Position numbers and translations under genes: made by a program. From contig MU128952.1 in NCBI GenBank assembly GCA_014904985.1, positions 28,699 through 92,698 of the forward strand: a DNA stretch of 64,000 nt, written 5' to 3'. The notes below the pieces were generated by a model. That model searched no databases, had not been told where the DNA came from, and saw only the letters and a program-made list of their open reading frames with translations. Source of the DNA: Hydnum rufescens UP504 (Eukaryota > Basidiomycota > Agaricomycetes > Cantharellales > Hydnaceae). This document shows positions 10,978 through 24,391 of the stretch, one piece after another. Position 1 is the stretch's first letter; each line of letters starts with the position of its first letter.

Positions 10978-12501
10978 TGGAAGATAAAAACATCCAGTAT
11001 CAGAAAATGCGAATATCCATTGGTCCCAGCCATTGGAATGATCATGTGACCTATTACGAAATTAATTACGGCTATGCATGAAAACAGAGTTCATTCGATT
11101 ACTCCATCAGTTTTGATCGGAGAGGTACGCCCATATAACTCTCGGAAAGCCACGATTCACACCTTTTGAATGGTACCAAACACAAGTCGAACAGACCAAA
11201 ATGCACTCTCCAGACCAATATCACTGTCAGAATCTGGGATTTTCAGTAAAAAACGAATTTCTCCGTCAGTTCGCATTCAATCCTCTCGGAACAACCGCGC
11301 CTGGAAAGATATAAAAAATCCGCATCCAACAGTACTGAGCGCGCAAAGAACAGATCAAAACTGAACTCTGCAGAACAATATTACTATCAGAATCAACACC
11401 CATCAGTAAAAAACGAATTTCTCTGTCAGTTTACATCAGATCTGCTCGGAACCACCGCGCCCAGAAAGCTGTTAAAAATCCGCATCGAATGATACCAAGA
11501 AAGTCTATTACAGATGCAAACTGTTGTTTCTGCATTGAATCCCATCCTATGCACTTGTCCCCATTATCAACCAGCAACAAAAACATCTTAACCACTGGAC
11601 TACAAACAAATTAATCTCCAAGAACTTGGAAATATCCTTTGATTTCATCTCCCATTGCCACAAATAACTTCTAGAACCCCACAGATAAGAAAGATAACAC
11701 CTCCTTGACTACCCTTTTGTTCTGTTTATGAATGACTCACCTTCCTTGCAACCACCATATGAAAGATAACACCTTCTTAGCAACCCTTTTGTTCTGTTTA
11801 TGAATGACTCACCTTCCTTGACAACCCTATTGTTCTCACATATGACTCACCTAGGAGTGAGTCATATTCTTTAAACACAGCCACCTTCAGAAAGGTATAA
11901 AAGCTGGTAGATTTTCTGTATCCCCCCATCTTCTCACTACTGGAATATACTACTGTCTACAAATCTGCTTGCATCTGAAGAGAGTACTGATCTGAAAGCC
12001 ATCTGGAGCTAAGTCATATACAAGGTTGTTAAGACTAAGTCACTGGAAGCCCTCTACGTGAAATACTAAGCCAAGGATAGTTGCAGGACCTAAGGTTAGA
12101 GTTGCTGGACATCCAAGGAAAGGTGAGTAATAACAAAGTCAAGTCAGAAGAAGAAAGAAACACATTGACACACTGAATCAAGCTTAAACTAGTCTAGAAC
12201 CCTCTTTAGAATCCGCATTTTGACCAGGAGGGCACAAATAGGTACACACAAATAACAGTAAACAGTTCAATACAACATGTATAAGCCTTTCACAAGCATC
12301 CCACAATATATCATTGACTATAGCTAGTCCATACCATCACCTTACCATCACTGAATACCATACACAACTTGTTAGAGAGTGATCAACCATCAGAGCGAAG
12401 CAGCCCATTGAATAAAAACAGAAATACAGTCTCCCATCTACACACTGGCTGAACCAGAGTTTGATTTGACAGTCATCGGAGCTCCCAATCCTTCTTCTAT
12501 A
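10978..12501 (+). mobile_element. Solo LTR of element A inserted in element B gag
   Basis: This 1524-bp sequence is the inverted partner of 4124-5733. It starts TGGAAGATAAAAAC and ends CTTCTTCTATA. It is flanked by CCGTTG on the left and CTGTTG on the right, a six-base duplication with one C/T difference. There is no internal region, so it arose by LTR-LTR recombination of a full insertion or is a lone remnant. It carries one unit of the minisatellite that has four units in the other copy. Confidence 0.8.
11896..11902 (+). promoter_or_regulatory. TATA box of the element A LTR
   Basis: TATAAAA lies within CAGAAAGGTATAAAAGCTGG and is conserved in the inverted LTR copy (4844-4850). It sets the LTR orientation: plus here, minus in the copy that precedes the element A gag. 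Confidence 0.6.
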
Positions 12502-13638
12502 CTGTTGGTGCAGGTGGGCTTCTGGCAGTGTACGGGGTGGTTCCAGACGTAGCCTGCTGGAAGTGGAGATACAGGTTGTCCAGACATTTGGCCATGTCTT
12601 GCCATCCTCCAAGTGTTTCTGGCAAGTCACTGAGATGCATTTTTTCCAGCAGCCATTCATTGAGTCCCTGCTGATAGGCATCAATCAGCGCCTCTTCCCC
12701 AAAGCAAGTTTGACCTGCTAAGGCATCAAAGTGTGCAGTGTATTCCTCAGCAGACATCTTCCCCTGCTTCAGGTTCTGGAGCTGGGAGTGAGCAGTGAAC
12801 TCCTGATCTGGCTCTCTGAAGGTGTTCTCGAAAGCAAGTAGGAACTCCCTGAAGGTCTCATATGGGTTGTGAGTCTCAGGGTCTAGAAAAGAGGTGGAGA
12901 GGCTTTCTGCCCATGCTCCAGCAGTTCCATCCTTCATCCAGGAGAGAGTGTATAGGATCTTGTGCAGCTCCGTGGGGTAGACTCTGGGCTGGAGAGCAAT
13001 GTTTAGCTGGACAGAATGCAAGAAACTTTCTGTCTTCTTTTGGTCTCCTGAGAATGGTTCAGGGTCTGCCCCCTTGGCCTCATGGGTGGATTGGGTAGGT
13101 GGGGGGTGTTGCTGGAGGGTTTGCTGAACTGCAGCTGATACAAAGCCTGAGACATGTATCCCTTGGCTTTGCATGTTGTCCAGTTCTTCTCAGAGGGCAG
13201 CATTTTGTTGTTGGAGCTGGGTGAGGAGGTGTTGGAGGTGGTCAGTGGTAATGGCTACTGGAGCATCATTGGACATTTCGGAATGAGGAGTAGGTGTGAA
13301 GTCGGCGATACTAAGGAATCCAGATGGTGGGCTCATAAGAGAGCTTTGGTCTTCTGTCAGGGCCATGCTGCGATGAGGGCACCAAACAAATATAAACACA
13401 AATAATTCTGGCTAAGTCTGGTGTAAGTCCGGCTAAGTCTGCAAGAATCTGGGCAAGAAGGAGATAAGGAGGTTAGAGATGTTGGAGGAGCAGTCCAGCA
13501 GCCCAGAAGGGACTAGGCAGAAATGAGCACAGTGGTCCTTAAGCTTGTGGAGTTGACCAGAAAATACTTGGAGCTGTAGTCTGGAGTAACAGCAGAAATC
13601 CTGAGAGACCAAAGCTGAGGTCTCTGGACTTCACTGCC

Positions 13639-13946
13639 AGACTACTTATACATGATTGCTATACTATGGGGGAGTGATCACTAAACAGGAGATGGTTACA
13701 GGGGGGCAGGAACAGGAACACAGACAGGGGGAAAGTGGACAGGAACAGGAATGCATGGGACCAAAAGCAACAGGAAATGAAAAGGAAATTAAATTAAATC
13801 AGAAGCAAACCAGAAGCAAACCAAACTCGGGGAAGTGGGGGTGGAGTGGAATGGACAGAGGGAGGGGAGTTCTGGAATAGACTGGAGTGTATTGGAGTTG
13901 GCAGGAGTTGACCAGAGTAGATCAGAAAAAGGGTGGAACCCTGACA
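13639..13946 (-). repeat. Element B 5' LTR, part shared with the 3' LTR
   Basis: This is a direct repeat of 5738-6050. The LTR begins at 13946 on the minus strand (TGTCAGGG). Its inner end lies between 13639 and the gag start but cannot be fixed because the partner copy is truncated. A GTTTGGTGCCCTCATCGC string at about 13372-13390 may mark the junction with the primer-binding site. Confidence 0.8.
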
Positions 13947-13948
13947 AC

Positions 13949-14682
13949 AAGACAACACTGAACACACAGAAATGAAATCCATTCCTTACCAAAATATCAC
14001 AGGCCCCCTACTTTACACAGCCATGGCCACCCACAACATTGCTTATGCAGTTGGATCACTCTGCTGATTCAACTCCAACTATGGCCATGCACATTGGCTT
14101 GCTGCCAAATGTGTCCTATGCTACCTCAAAGGGACACAAGACCTATCCATTATATACAACAGAAGCCTCAACAACAATTTATCATCAATCACCCATGACT
14201 TCAGCAACACAGACTGGGCCAGCAATATCAACTCATGTAAATCCACAAGTGGATACATATTCATGATTGCCAGTGCTGCAGTCACATGGAGCAGCAAGGC
14301 CCAGACCTCACCAGCACTCTCATCCACAGAAGCAGAATACATTAGTTCAACACATGCAGCACAGGAAGCTATATGGCTACAAGGTATGCTTACCAACCTC
14401 AGATCTGAGCCCACCCAGCCCACCACCATCTGGTGTGACAATCAAAGTGCCATAGCACTTGCCACCAATGCAACTGATACTAGTACACACATGAAACACA
14501 TCAATGTACAACATCATTTCATCTGCCACACTATAGCCACAAAATACATTCAAATCAAGTGGTGTCCCATGGAAGACCAAGCCACAGACATACTTACCAA
14601 AGCACTGCCACACATAAAACATGAAAACTTCATCCAATCACTAGGCATGGCCCCTAGATTGCAGGGGGGTGTTGAGACATGA
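13949..14682 (+). pseudogene. Ty1/Copia pol, 3' end (RT tail and RNase H)
   Basis: The frame starts inside reverse transcriptase (SIPYQNITGPLLYTAMAT, HNIAYAVGSLC). It continues through STSGYIFM, ALSSTEAEYIS and IWCDNQSAIALA, which are Copia RNase H motifs, to a terminal LGMAPRLQGGV. A TGA at 14065 stands where Arg is usual. The upstream part of pol is absent because element B inserted here. The final QGGV codons overlap the polypurine tract before the 3' LTR, as is typical of the superfamily. Confidence 0.85.
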
Positions 14683-14922
14683 CACAGCACCATGAACCAA
14701 TCCAGTACATGCCAGAACAGAGCTTCAGCTTCTTCCCTCAGTTGTCCTTCCCATTTCGGGCGACACTGAGTATGCCTCATTAGGTGAGAGGAGTAGCTTT
14801 GTGGAGGCTCGGAGTTTTGGGGTGGCAGCTTTTTTTTTTTTAAGGGAGAGAGGGATTTAGAGGAAGAGTATGAGGACAAGATTTGAGTATGGGATAGAGA
14901 GAAGTTTTCTTGCAGTACCACA
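14670..14922 (+). repeat. Probable Copia 3' LTR
   Basis: An AGGGGGG polypurine run is directly followed by TGTTGAGACATGACAC, a common Copia LTR start. The far end is uncertain; a ...GTACCACA end near 14922 is one choice. No second copy is present in the window to confirm the length. Confidence 0.5.
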
Positions 14923-15114
14923 GGGAGCGGCGCGTCCGTATAGGGTGGGTAAAAAGGACAACTGAAACGGGTTTAACTGGAATTGTTCACTGCATTTAGC
15001 CAGAACCATTTGCCAAGCTAGACACTTTGATTAAGAGTAGCTATACGAGAGTGAGGGCAGTACAAGAACTGTAGGTTGCACAAACTCAAGTTGTGGAAGC
15101 TTTTGTTTCGCCAG

Positions 15115-16830
<1,716 letters not shown>

Positions 16831-17404
16831 CATGATCAATTGCTCAATCATTCCTCGTCTCCCCTTCACCAAATGGTGTTACAATCCAATAACAATACTA
16901 TACAATACACAATACGATGAATGTCGCGCAAGATCGAGATTGCAACTCCTTTTTGAATCTCTCGAGTTCTTGTTCCTTGTCGATCAATAATCCTCATTTT
17001 GACTATCGGGGGCGCATTCCAATCTTGCATTGCCACGAGGCAAATCGACCAGCCTCTTATGGGTGATTCTGTCATTCCGTCCTTTCCCCCAAGAGGCTTG
17101 GTACGAGCCTACCTTTTACCCGAGAGCCACCTCCTGTTGGATAGCACTCCCGATCAGGCTCATATGGGCTGCCTTGGCGAGGGTGGTACAGGAAGTGTAA
17201 CATTATTATATTTCTGAAGGGAGGATTCTCCACTCTAAACGAAATGGTCTAAGGAGTAAAGCGGGTGAAAAGGAGGAGGGTGAGGGCGATAGCGTCACAA
17301 AAGGATCACATCCTCAATGTCGGCCAAGGCGGCATCGTAACGCACAACGGAATATATATAGGGTTGATAAAAAGTGCCAATATGGGTACTGACCCGACAA
17401 TTTA

Positions 17405-19523
17405 TTAGACGAACTTGTACCCTCCGGTTCGTAGAATACCCTATGTGAGACGCCGGCTCATTTAGACCTGAAGGCTCCCATATATTCATCAATGCATGTA
17501 CTCACCCCTTCGGATCGTACTTCGATCGAAGTGCCTTGAGCGCAGGGACGTTTGCACCGTACAGAGACTCGATCGTGGCATCCCCAAGTGCGTAATTGGG
17601 ATATAGCACAGTACCCGTGAGATCCTGTCCGTTGTTGATCAATGCCTGGGTGATATTAGCACCCGCCCCCTTGATCGCAGAAAATGCAGCGGCATCCTCC
17701 GTAGCGTTGGGCCAGCCGAAGAAGAGATTGAGCGGGTTCACGAACACGTCGTGAGGATACGCAGCGTCATCTCGGGGCCGAACGATAGACTTCCGATAGA
17801 AGGGTTCGACGGCGAAAGAGACGAAGGGCTGAGTTGAAAATACTCCAGGACGGCTGTAGTACTTAAAACGGGAGAATATGATGTTGAGTGGAGGATAAAC
17901 TGTGTCGAGTGGGGAGGTTGGCTTTACCTGTCCCTGTTGTATTATATCTTTGAGGACAGGAACGGCGATATGAGGCATTGACACGGAGCTGAATGTCCCC
18001 CTGCAGAACAGAAGGGTGAATACGACTGAGAAGGGGATGAGATGGATCAAATACCGAAGATGGGTAGGATTCAGATAATTCACGGATATAGCTTTGGTAA
18101 AATTCAAGAAACTTCTTGTCCCGAGGTCCTTGGAGGTGTGCGGAATGGAGAGGAATTCTGAAAAGAGACCAGAAGGAGGCTCGGGACCATTGTAAACAAT
18201 TGGAGAGTGCCTGCTAAAACCCCGTTTGACCAAAAGAATTGAAAAGGCAATTTCCATCCGGATCAGTGTTGCTTGCAGAGAATTTCGCCAGCGCTGCATT
18301 TACTGCCTCGACCTTGTCGGCATCGAAAGAGAGAACACCACCCTATAAAGAGCGCTCGTTGAAGATAGGAAAGAAGGAATCAATCCGAAAGCACGGACCC
18401 AGATGGGGCCCTGTTTGTAAGCTCGCATCGTGATCTTGGTTACAATGCCCTGACGAAATTCTTCAATCCTTAGTCATACCATAGACCGCTCGGTGAATCT
18501 TACGAAGTTGTTGAATCCCCCCTGTGTAGTACATTCTATGAATACTGACTAACAAACGGCGAGTCAAATAGCCACACACCCTTAATCCAAAGAAGAGGTC
18601 CGGTGCCGAAGAGGGGGTGACATGGACAACAGTGCTATTAGGCAGCACGAGCTCAAGGGCCGTTATGGTGTCGATGGTCAGACCATGACTTGACAGCGCT
18701 TGGCGTTAGTTCATGATTCATTGCTCATGGGGAGTGGCCATTTCTTACCGGTTGCTCAACCAAGAATACCCTGAGGGATGTTGCTTGTCACGGATGTTAT
18801 CGACCAAGGAGAAAATTAAAACGTACCTCCCCCAAGGGCGAGACCGCCACACCAACACCGACGATGCGGCCCCCTGCAACATTCAACCGGAGTGGTTCCA
18901 GTTTGTGGAAAAGGTCGGACCAGGTCTGACCGGTGCCGATGGTGACGGTACTGGATGTTGGATCGTACGTGACGGAATTGAGCCTGACGAGATTGATTGC
19001 GACACCGCGAGTGGAGCTGAAGCCCACTGAGGTGGCATGTCCGCCAGACAGAATCTGATAAGATGTGCATTGGTATACTCCGTCTTATACGCAAGGACGA
19101 TTAGATTAGTCTCACTGAAAATGGCGTCGTTGATCGAGCGAGGACTTCGACCTAGTCAAAATGCGAATGAATCATCGAAGATCTAGTCCATCCTATCCAA
19201 TTGGGCCACTGACGATAGCAGCGACATCTTTGACTGTACCAGGCTCGACTGAACATGTGGAGACTTCGGTACTGGAGGGAGCCCAATGTTCGATGCCATT
19301 GAGGAATTGGGGACAGCCTATAAGTTTAAATAGTGAGCGTGCTTAAAAATTGAATCCGTATCGAAATTCCTAATGTACCAGGATAATACACTGCGGATGC
19401 GGACGAGATCACCCTCGCAACGTTGTGGCACGTAACATTGAACGATGGCTGTGAATCGCGAGTCTGGAGAGGTTTACAGAATACAAGAGGAAGGAGAGAA
19501 ATGAACACGGCAAATGTGAACAT
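17405..19523 (-). CDS. FAD-binding oxidoreductase of the berberine-bridge-enzyme-like type
   Basis: The product starts with a secretion signal (MFTFAVFISLLPLVFCKP). The PP-loop flavin domain follows: TEVSTCSVEPGTVKDVAAIV, SGGHATSVGFSSTRGV (the His is the usual covalent FAD site), then VGVG...GGG. The C-terminal half is continuous from 18,299 to 17,502 and ends with LRSKYDPKG. A last small exon gives VFYEPEGYKFV and the stop. Such enzymes oxidise alcohols, sugars or secondary metabolites, with reoxidation by O2. One base appears to be missing near 18,845, where the expected GVGVGG...LGGG is shifted. The neighbours give no pathway context. The fold is clear; the substrate is unknown. Confidence 0.8.
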
Positions 19524-21288
19524 TTCGAGGGTCGGGGGATGAGTGTACTGGAGAGTTTATCACCGAGGATTATAAGGCAGGGTGTAATTGGAATTTGTGG
19601 CGCTACATCCGAGGCCTTGTGGGAGCACGGTTATGGTGACGAATTCAGCAAAGCTGAAAACACTGCCCCGAAAGGCGCTAAGTAAGCGACAAACGATAGA
19701 ATCCAAGTCCCAAGACATACATATCTTTACGAACAGTTTTATCTTCCATACACCGGAATGATCTCACCAGCGAGTCCAGTGCAATCCCCTCTTGGTGGTT
19801 CGTCGTAGCATTGGTAGCCAAACTTGAGCATTATTCGCGGTGTCGGAATTTCCGAGCCGCATCCATCTTACCCTTGCGACTGAGTTGATTTATTTTGAAC
19901 ATGGAGTTACCTATTCTTCACAGCCATTCGTGAAAGCGAGAAAAGCTGAAACGGGATATTAGTCGCCTAACGAGGCATCCCGGGTCCGAGGCAAGATTAG
20001 TGGAACATGAATCTCTCCTGAATTTCCACCTCTCCGAGGCACAGCGATTTCTCAGTGCACACCCAGGCACCAATTCGGATGTACGCAAAGATTGCCTTCG
20101 GCGAGATGTGGATGCCAAGTCGGATCTAGACCAGACTAGATATGCAACGCGGTCTCTAAGCCTCCCGAAGGAGATGGTTGTGAATCATGAACGTGGGAGA
20201 AAGGGAGCCAAGCTGGGTCGCTTGTCGGGGGATTTCGGTTGAGTGCGGAGTTTTCCGCCACTGGCAGGGCGAGCAATTACTTCATGACAATGTTCATGTT
20301 CATGGCATGCACTAGTATGCAAGGCTCAAGGGGTGTCGAAACCTTCGTGAACGTCCATATGGCGTTGGGTGGTCAGAGCCCTGCCGGACTTAATTTCCAC
20401 ACTTCCGCGCTCACTTTTTTTGGCCTCCTGCGTACAGTACCGCTTGTTCTCAAAAATCATGAATCCTGAAATTTTTTCATCCCTTCTCTGGGCATCTGCT
20501 TGGTTTCTTGTTGTTGTATTAAACCGTCTCTCCATGAGCAATCACCGTGCCCTGACATCAGTCGATCCGCTCCCAAGTGGGGTGGCCCGAATGCTTCCGA
20601 CATGGGCAAACAATGCCGTGTGGCCCCGCGCTTAGTAGCTGCCTAAGCCGCTCCCACCCCTCCGATCGCCTCCATATGCATATAGCCTCGGACTAGTAGA
20701 TGATTTCTGCCACAAGATGGTACCCATGTATATTGTAATGGAGAGAGGGAGCCGGTCTGACTCTTCTGAGTTCGCTTGTCTTACAGTAATCAAACACTAC
20801 TCTGTTTACTCTTTCAAATTGATACAGTAACAATGGAGATGGATGTTTCGTCCGTGTATCCAAATAACTGGAAGCGAGATGAAATCAGCATGGGCTTGTG
20901 CTTTCTTCTACAGCATGATCAAGTCCATGATTATTCTCCCTTATTGCGCCGCTTCATACAATAAGAAATGGCAGCATCTGCCGTCATTTTCGGTAGTGAA
21001 GACCGATTGATGGCCTTGGCCGATCCTGCTACCATCAGTATCACACTAATCGGGAGCATTTTCCCCGCAGTTTTACTGCTTACTGCACACTCTCGTGGTG
21101 CTCCAATGTCTTCAGTCCCGAAGTAATGGATTATGGGTAAAAATATGCATATCTCTTGAGTTATCCATAAGAACGAGGGGCTTTTCGCACGAAACGAAAC
21201 CTCCCTACTACCAGAAGACACTGCAGAAGCACAATAAGCGCCCAGCGCCAATCTTCAAAGAAGCCATCAGGGGAGGCCAGCACGCGAT
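19524..21288. other. No supported gene
   Basis: Only short overlapping open frames in several phases are present, with no recognisable motif, signal or domain. A 106-codon minus-strand frame (20931-21251) was considered and has no features I can name. The stretch probably holds upstream DNA of the oxidase and downstream DNA of the Cdc14-like gene. Confidence 0.4.
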
Positions 21289-23331
21289 TTAAGCCAGTCC
21301 CCATACCCCCGCACGCTGTACACCTTCCACCAGCGCATCCACGTTACCCAGCCATGCACCCAACATTTCCTTCTTTTCCGCTGTCGTGCGGATTCTACCC
21401 CGCTTAGACGGCGACAACTGGTTCGAAATTCCGCGGGGTCCCAGCATTCTTGACGCCGATGGCTTGGAAGGGGACGCTGCGAACGTCGGTGTCCGCATTT
21501 GCGTAGAAATGATGGGATGGTCCGCGCCCATATCGTCAATAGTCACGTCTGGTGAGGAAGTCATGGAAACAGGAGTGGACCATTTGGAGTGTTGTGCCAG
21601 GTCCAAATCGTTGTCTTCTCCCTGAGGGCCAGAAAACAGTGATGACGGTGTGTGCCGGTTGTGGTCTTTCCGAGGCGACTCCCACCCGTAGAGGCTACTG
21701 GGCCAGACTTTTTCGAGGGCGTGCTTTCCGTCTCGTCATCCGCTGTTCGCCTCAATAGCCCAGGTCCCATCCCAAGACCGAGGCCGAGGCCGGCGATGGG
21801 AACGCCTTTCGTAGCAGTCGGCTTTCCAACTCCCAGTCTTGATATCTGCTTTTTCTTCGGACTCTGGGGTACGAAATCGACTTCGCGACGCAACATTGCA
21901 AAATGCGGATTGGTCGCACCGAACACTGCTGGGGATGGGGGGTTTGATTCAGAGGTGGATGGCCTGGTAGACTACTTTTGAACGGGGTATGATTTGATGA
22001 TGAAGGTAAGCGTGTTTGCGAATGTTCCCGAGTCTTAGGACCAGATTTGGCAGGAGAGCTCGATCGTGAGGGAACATTGGAAAATTGTGCTGATTTGGTA
22101 GGAGAGGGTGGCAAAGGTATTTCCAATGGAGATGAGGACGATGTGCTCTGCGTCGTGAACGACGAGATCGTCCTAAACGAACTCTGCTGCGACTTGGGCG
22201 GGGAGGAAGGCGGCGTGGCGTCCGTATCATAAGGAGTCTCTGCCATGAATCTGCTTGGTACCTTATGGCCCAGGATCGGTTTGATAGGGGTCGAGCTCGA
22301 GGAAACGCTTGTGCCTGGCCGACATGCCGACACGCAAAGAATAAAGTCAATTCACGAAAGAGTGGGAAATATTGCAGGAATCACTACCTTGTTCTGCCAC
22401 ATCTTCTGGGAGAAGATAGAAATACAAGAACTCCAGGCACTTGACCCTACCAAATATGAATTCAATGACATCTCTCGTGTCATTGTCTCTAAGGGAAAAG
22501 AGATGTACCTAACGTCTTTAGCGACGCCTGATCGCTTTAAAGTCTTAACCACGGCCTCCACACCATTTGCCTCTTCGAACACGCGTATAGCGGGGGCGAA
22601 TCCACGAGAATACATAAGAGAGTGTCTAACACTGCCGACGCAAGGGCGGGGAGTTGGAGAGGGGAGCGGGCGTCGCCTGCAGACGTTGAGGAAGAGAACG
22701 TAGAATTTTGGGAATCGGCAGATGAGAATGTCGACGGATCGGGGGCGTCGGGAGTCGGCCTTTGGACATTTGTCGTCGGTTGGAGAGGCGGGGCATGTGT
22801 CGTGATAGGGATAGAATGTCGATTAAAGTCTACAGGCAAGTTTTCAGCACATATTTGATAATTGAATCTTGAGCTGCAGGGGAAAATTCAACAGTAGTCC
22901 TTCACGCACCTGAATGGACGTCTTTCGGGCCAGGAACGTCTTGCTACGTAGATGAAGTAGGGACATGCCTTGTAATATGTTCAGACACTGTAGGATCGGC
23001 TGTGTCAATACGTCGATAGTGGCTCGATGCGCCTCCGCTGTCAAGTAAAAGGCTTTTCAATGACAAGAACTAATAAAATTCAAATAGGCCTTACTGTCGC
23101 TGGGAGAGTGTTCCAAGGCCCGCCGTGTTGAAGGAAGATTATACGTGAGGTACAAGGCAAGCTGCGAAGCAACTGTCGTTGCTCACGAACATTAGACTCA
23201 AGGCATGGCCAACAGATGGAGTACAGACCATTGCACTCGAAGTCATCCTGTAATCGCAGAAACTGGGCTAGATCATTCGACGGCTCCGCGTTGGTACACG
23301 CTTTAGCAACGAGGCATTCGATTGTCGACAA
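21289..23331 (-). CDS. Cdc14-type septation initiation network (SIN) component
   Basis: The N-terminal exons (23331-22,350) carry an alpha-helical region with LRLQDDFECN, ILQGMSLLHLRSKTFLARK and FEEANGVEAVVKTLKRSG. The last closely resembles the fungal SIN component Cdc14, not the phosphatase of the same name. In fission yeast this protein binds the Sid1 kinase at the spindle pole to trigger septation. A long Ser/Pro-rich disordered tail follows. The C-terminus is LGAWLGNVDALVEGVQRAGV. Introns must be removed in at least four places. The conserved region between exons is short in some places, so the exact splice pattern is unresolved. The start at 23331 is the first Met in frame. Confidence 0.75.
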
Positions 23332-24391
23332 CGCGCGACTGTGGCGTGATGTGCGGGGCGAGGCAAGCTAGAGAGTTTATTAATTAATTAATTGGCGTCG
23401 AAAGAGTTATGCTAATTCGGAGATTCACATCTTCCAAAGAGTTGACAAGGGTGCTCCGCATTGTGGAGTTGGCAACGCTGTGTGGTCAAACTTCAACAAA
23501 CTTCGCGTCAAACATCCCGGTATTCACCGAAATCACGAGATCCCCTTCCTATTTGGGATTCCAATTCCGTAGCTATTCGATGTCGCAGAAATTGCAGTTC
23601 CAAATGAAGGTGTATCTTCTCATCACGGAGAAATATCGGACACGGATTTTATAATCAATTCTAGCCTAACTAAGAATACTGATAAAGTATCTGGATAATT
23701 ATAAGCAAGTCGCAACACCACAGCCCATTCACCCTCTCCTAGTCTTTGAACTTCCACTCCAGCAAGATCCCAATTCATGACCATCCGGAAATATCCCGGC
23801 GTCGAATGCTCTACTTCCGCACACCTGGCACCAGAGGCTACCACTCGCGACTGAAATTTGATCTAAATTCCGACATTCACAGGAAACCAAGTATCACCGG
23901 AATACCGGACGAATATCGCAAGGTTGGGGTGCTTAAATATTACTATCCCGGACCCCTCCCCCAAAAAACCCTCCAGTGTCGGAAATCAAACACGTGACTC
24001 CCCAGGCTTTCTCACCCTCCCGTGGACAATTTCACAGGGAGCCCCAATCCGCCACACAATACTATTTCTCAATCCTGGGCGCTTTTGAGCAAGCTGACAG
24101 AATGCGCGAGCCTAGATACCGGAGAGAAGTATATCCTGAGGACCTGATGCCCACACTCAACTTGGATCGAAACGAGGGAGTCATTGAGACGAATCTAGAT
24201 TTCGCCACTAAACAAAAACTATAGGAACGAACCCCCAGCTTCTCCCTTTTGACGATCCAAATCCACAACTGCGCATATTCGATGAGGCCATAGAGTTGGA
24301 CATATATTATGATGATTGGAATGGGTGGACAGTCGAGCCAATAGCCAGGAATAGATGAAGATATTGCACGATGTAGATACACGATGCAGCT
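23332..24391. other. No supported gene
   Basis: The frames on both strands are short and unlike known families. Most likely this is the 5' region of the Cdc14-like gene and the 3' region of cytochrome b5. Confidence 0.4.

Larger units (their letters stand above)
10690..13366 (-). pseudogene. Element B gag, split by a solo LTR
   Basis: The start is the ATG at 13366 (MALTEDQSS). A TGA at 13190 replaces an Arg. The capsid domain covers 13174-12508 with the usual retrotransposon gag landmarks (EPFSGDQ, WAESLSTSFLDP, ...FREFLLAFENTF). The frame is then interrupted by the element A solo LTR. Beyond the insert, at about 10970, it resumes in the same phase and reaches a CCHC knuckle, CYNCQELGHISHDCP, near 10800-10845. 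Another TGA stands at 10847. Removing the insert and one copy of the duplication rejoins the frame exactly, so the insertion is younger than the gene. Confidence 0.85.
5738..13946 (-). mobile_element. Element B: Ty3/Gypsy chromovirus with two nested insertions
   Basis: On the minus strand the order is 5' LTR (13946 inward), gag, protease, reverse transcriptase, RNase H, integrase, chromodomain, polypurine tract and 3' LTR (6050-5738). Both LTRs begin TGTCAGGGTTCCACCC on the minus strand and share about 300 bp. The 3' LTR is cut at 5738 by the element A LTR. Subtracting the solo LTR (1524 bp) and the MITE (671 bp plus duplication) leaves about 6.0 kb, a normal size. The protein order with integrase after RNase H and a terminal chromodomain is that of chromoviruses. 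All reading-frame stops I could place are TGA at Arg positions, so the element is inactive. The right end lies inside Copia reverse-transcriptase sequence. Confidence 0.9.
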
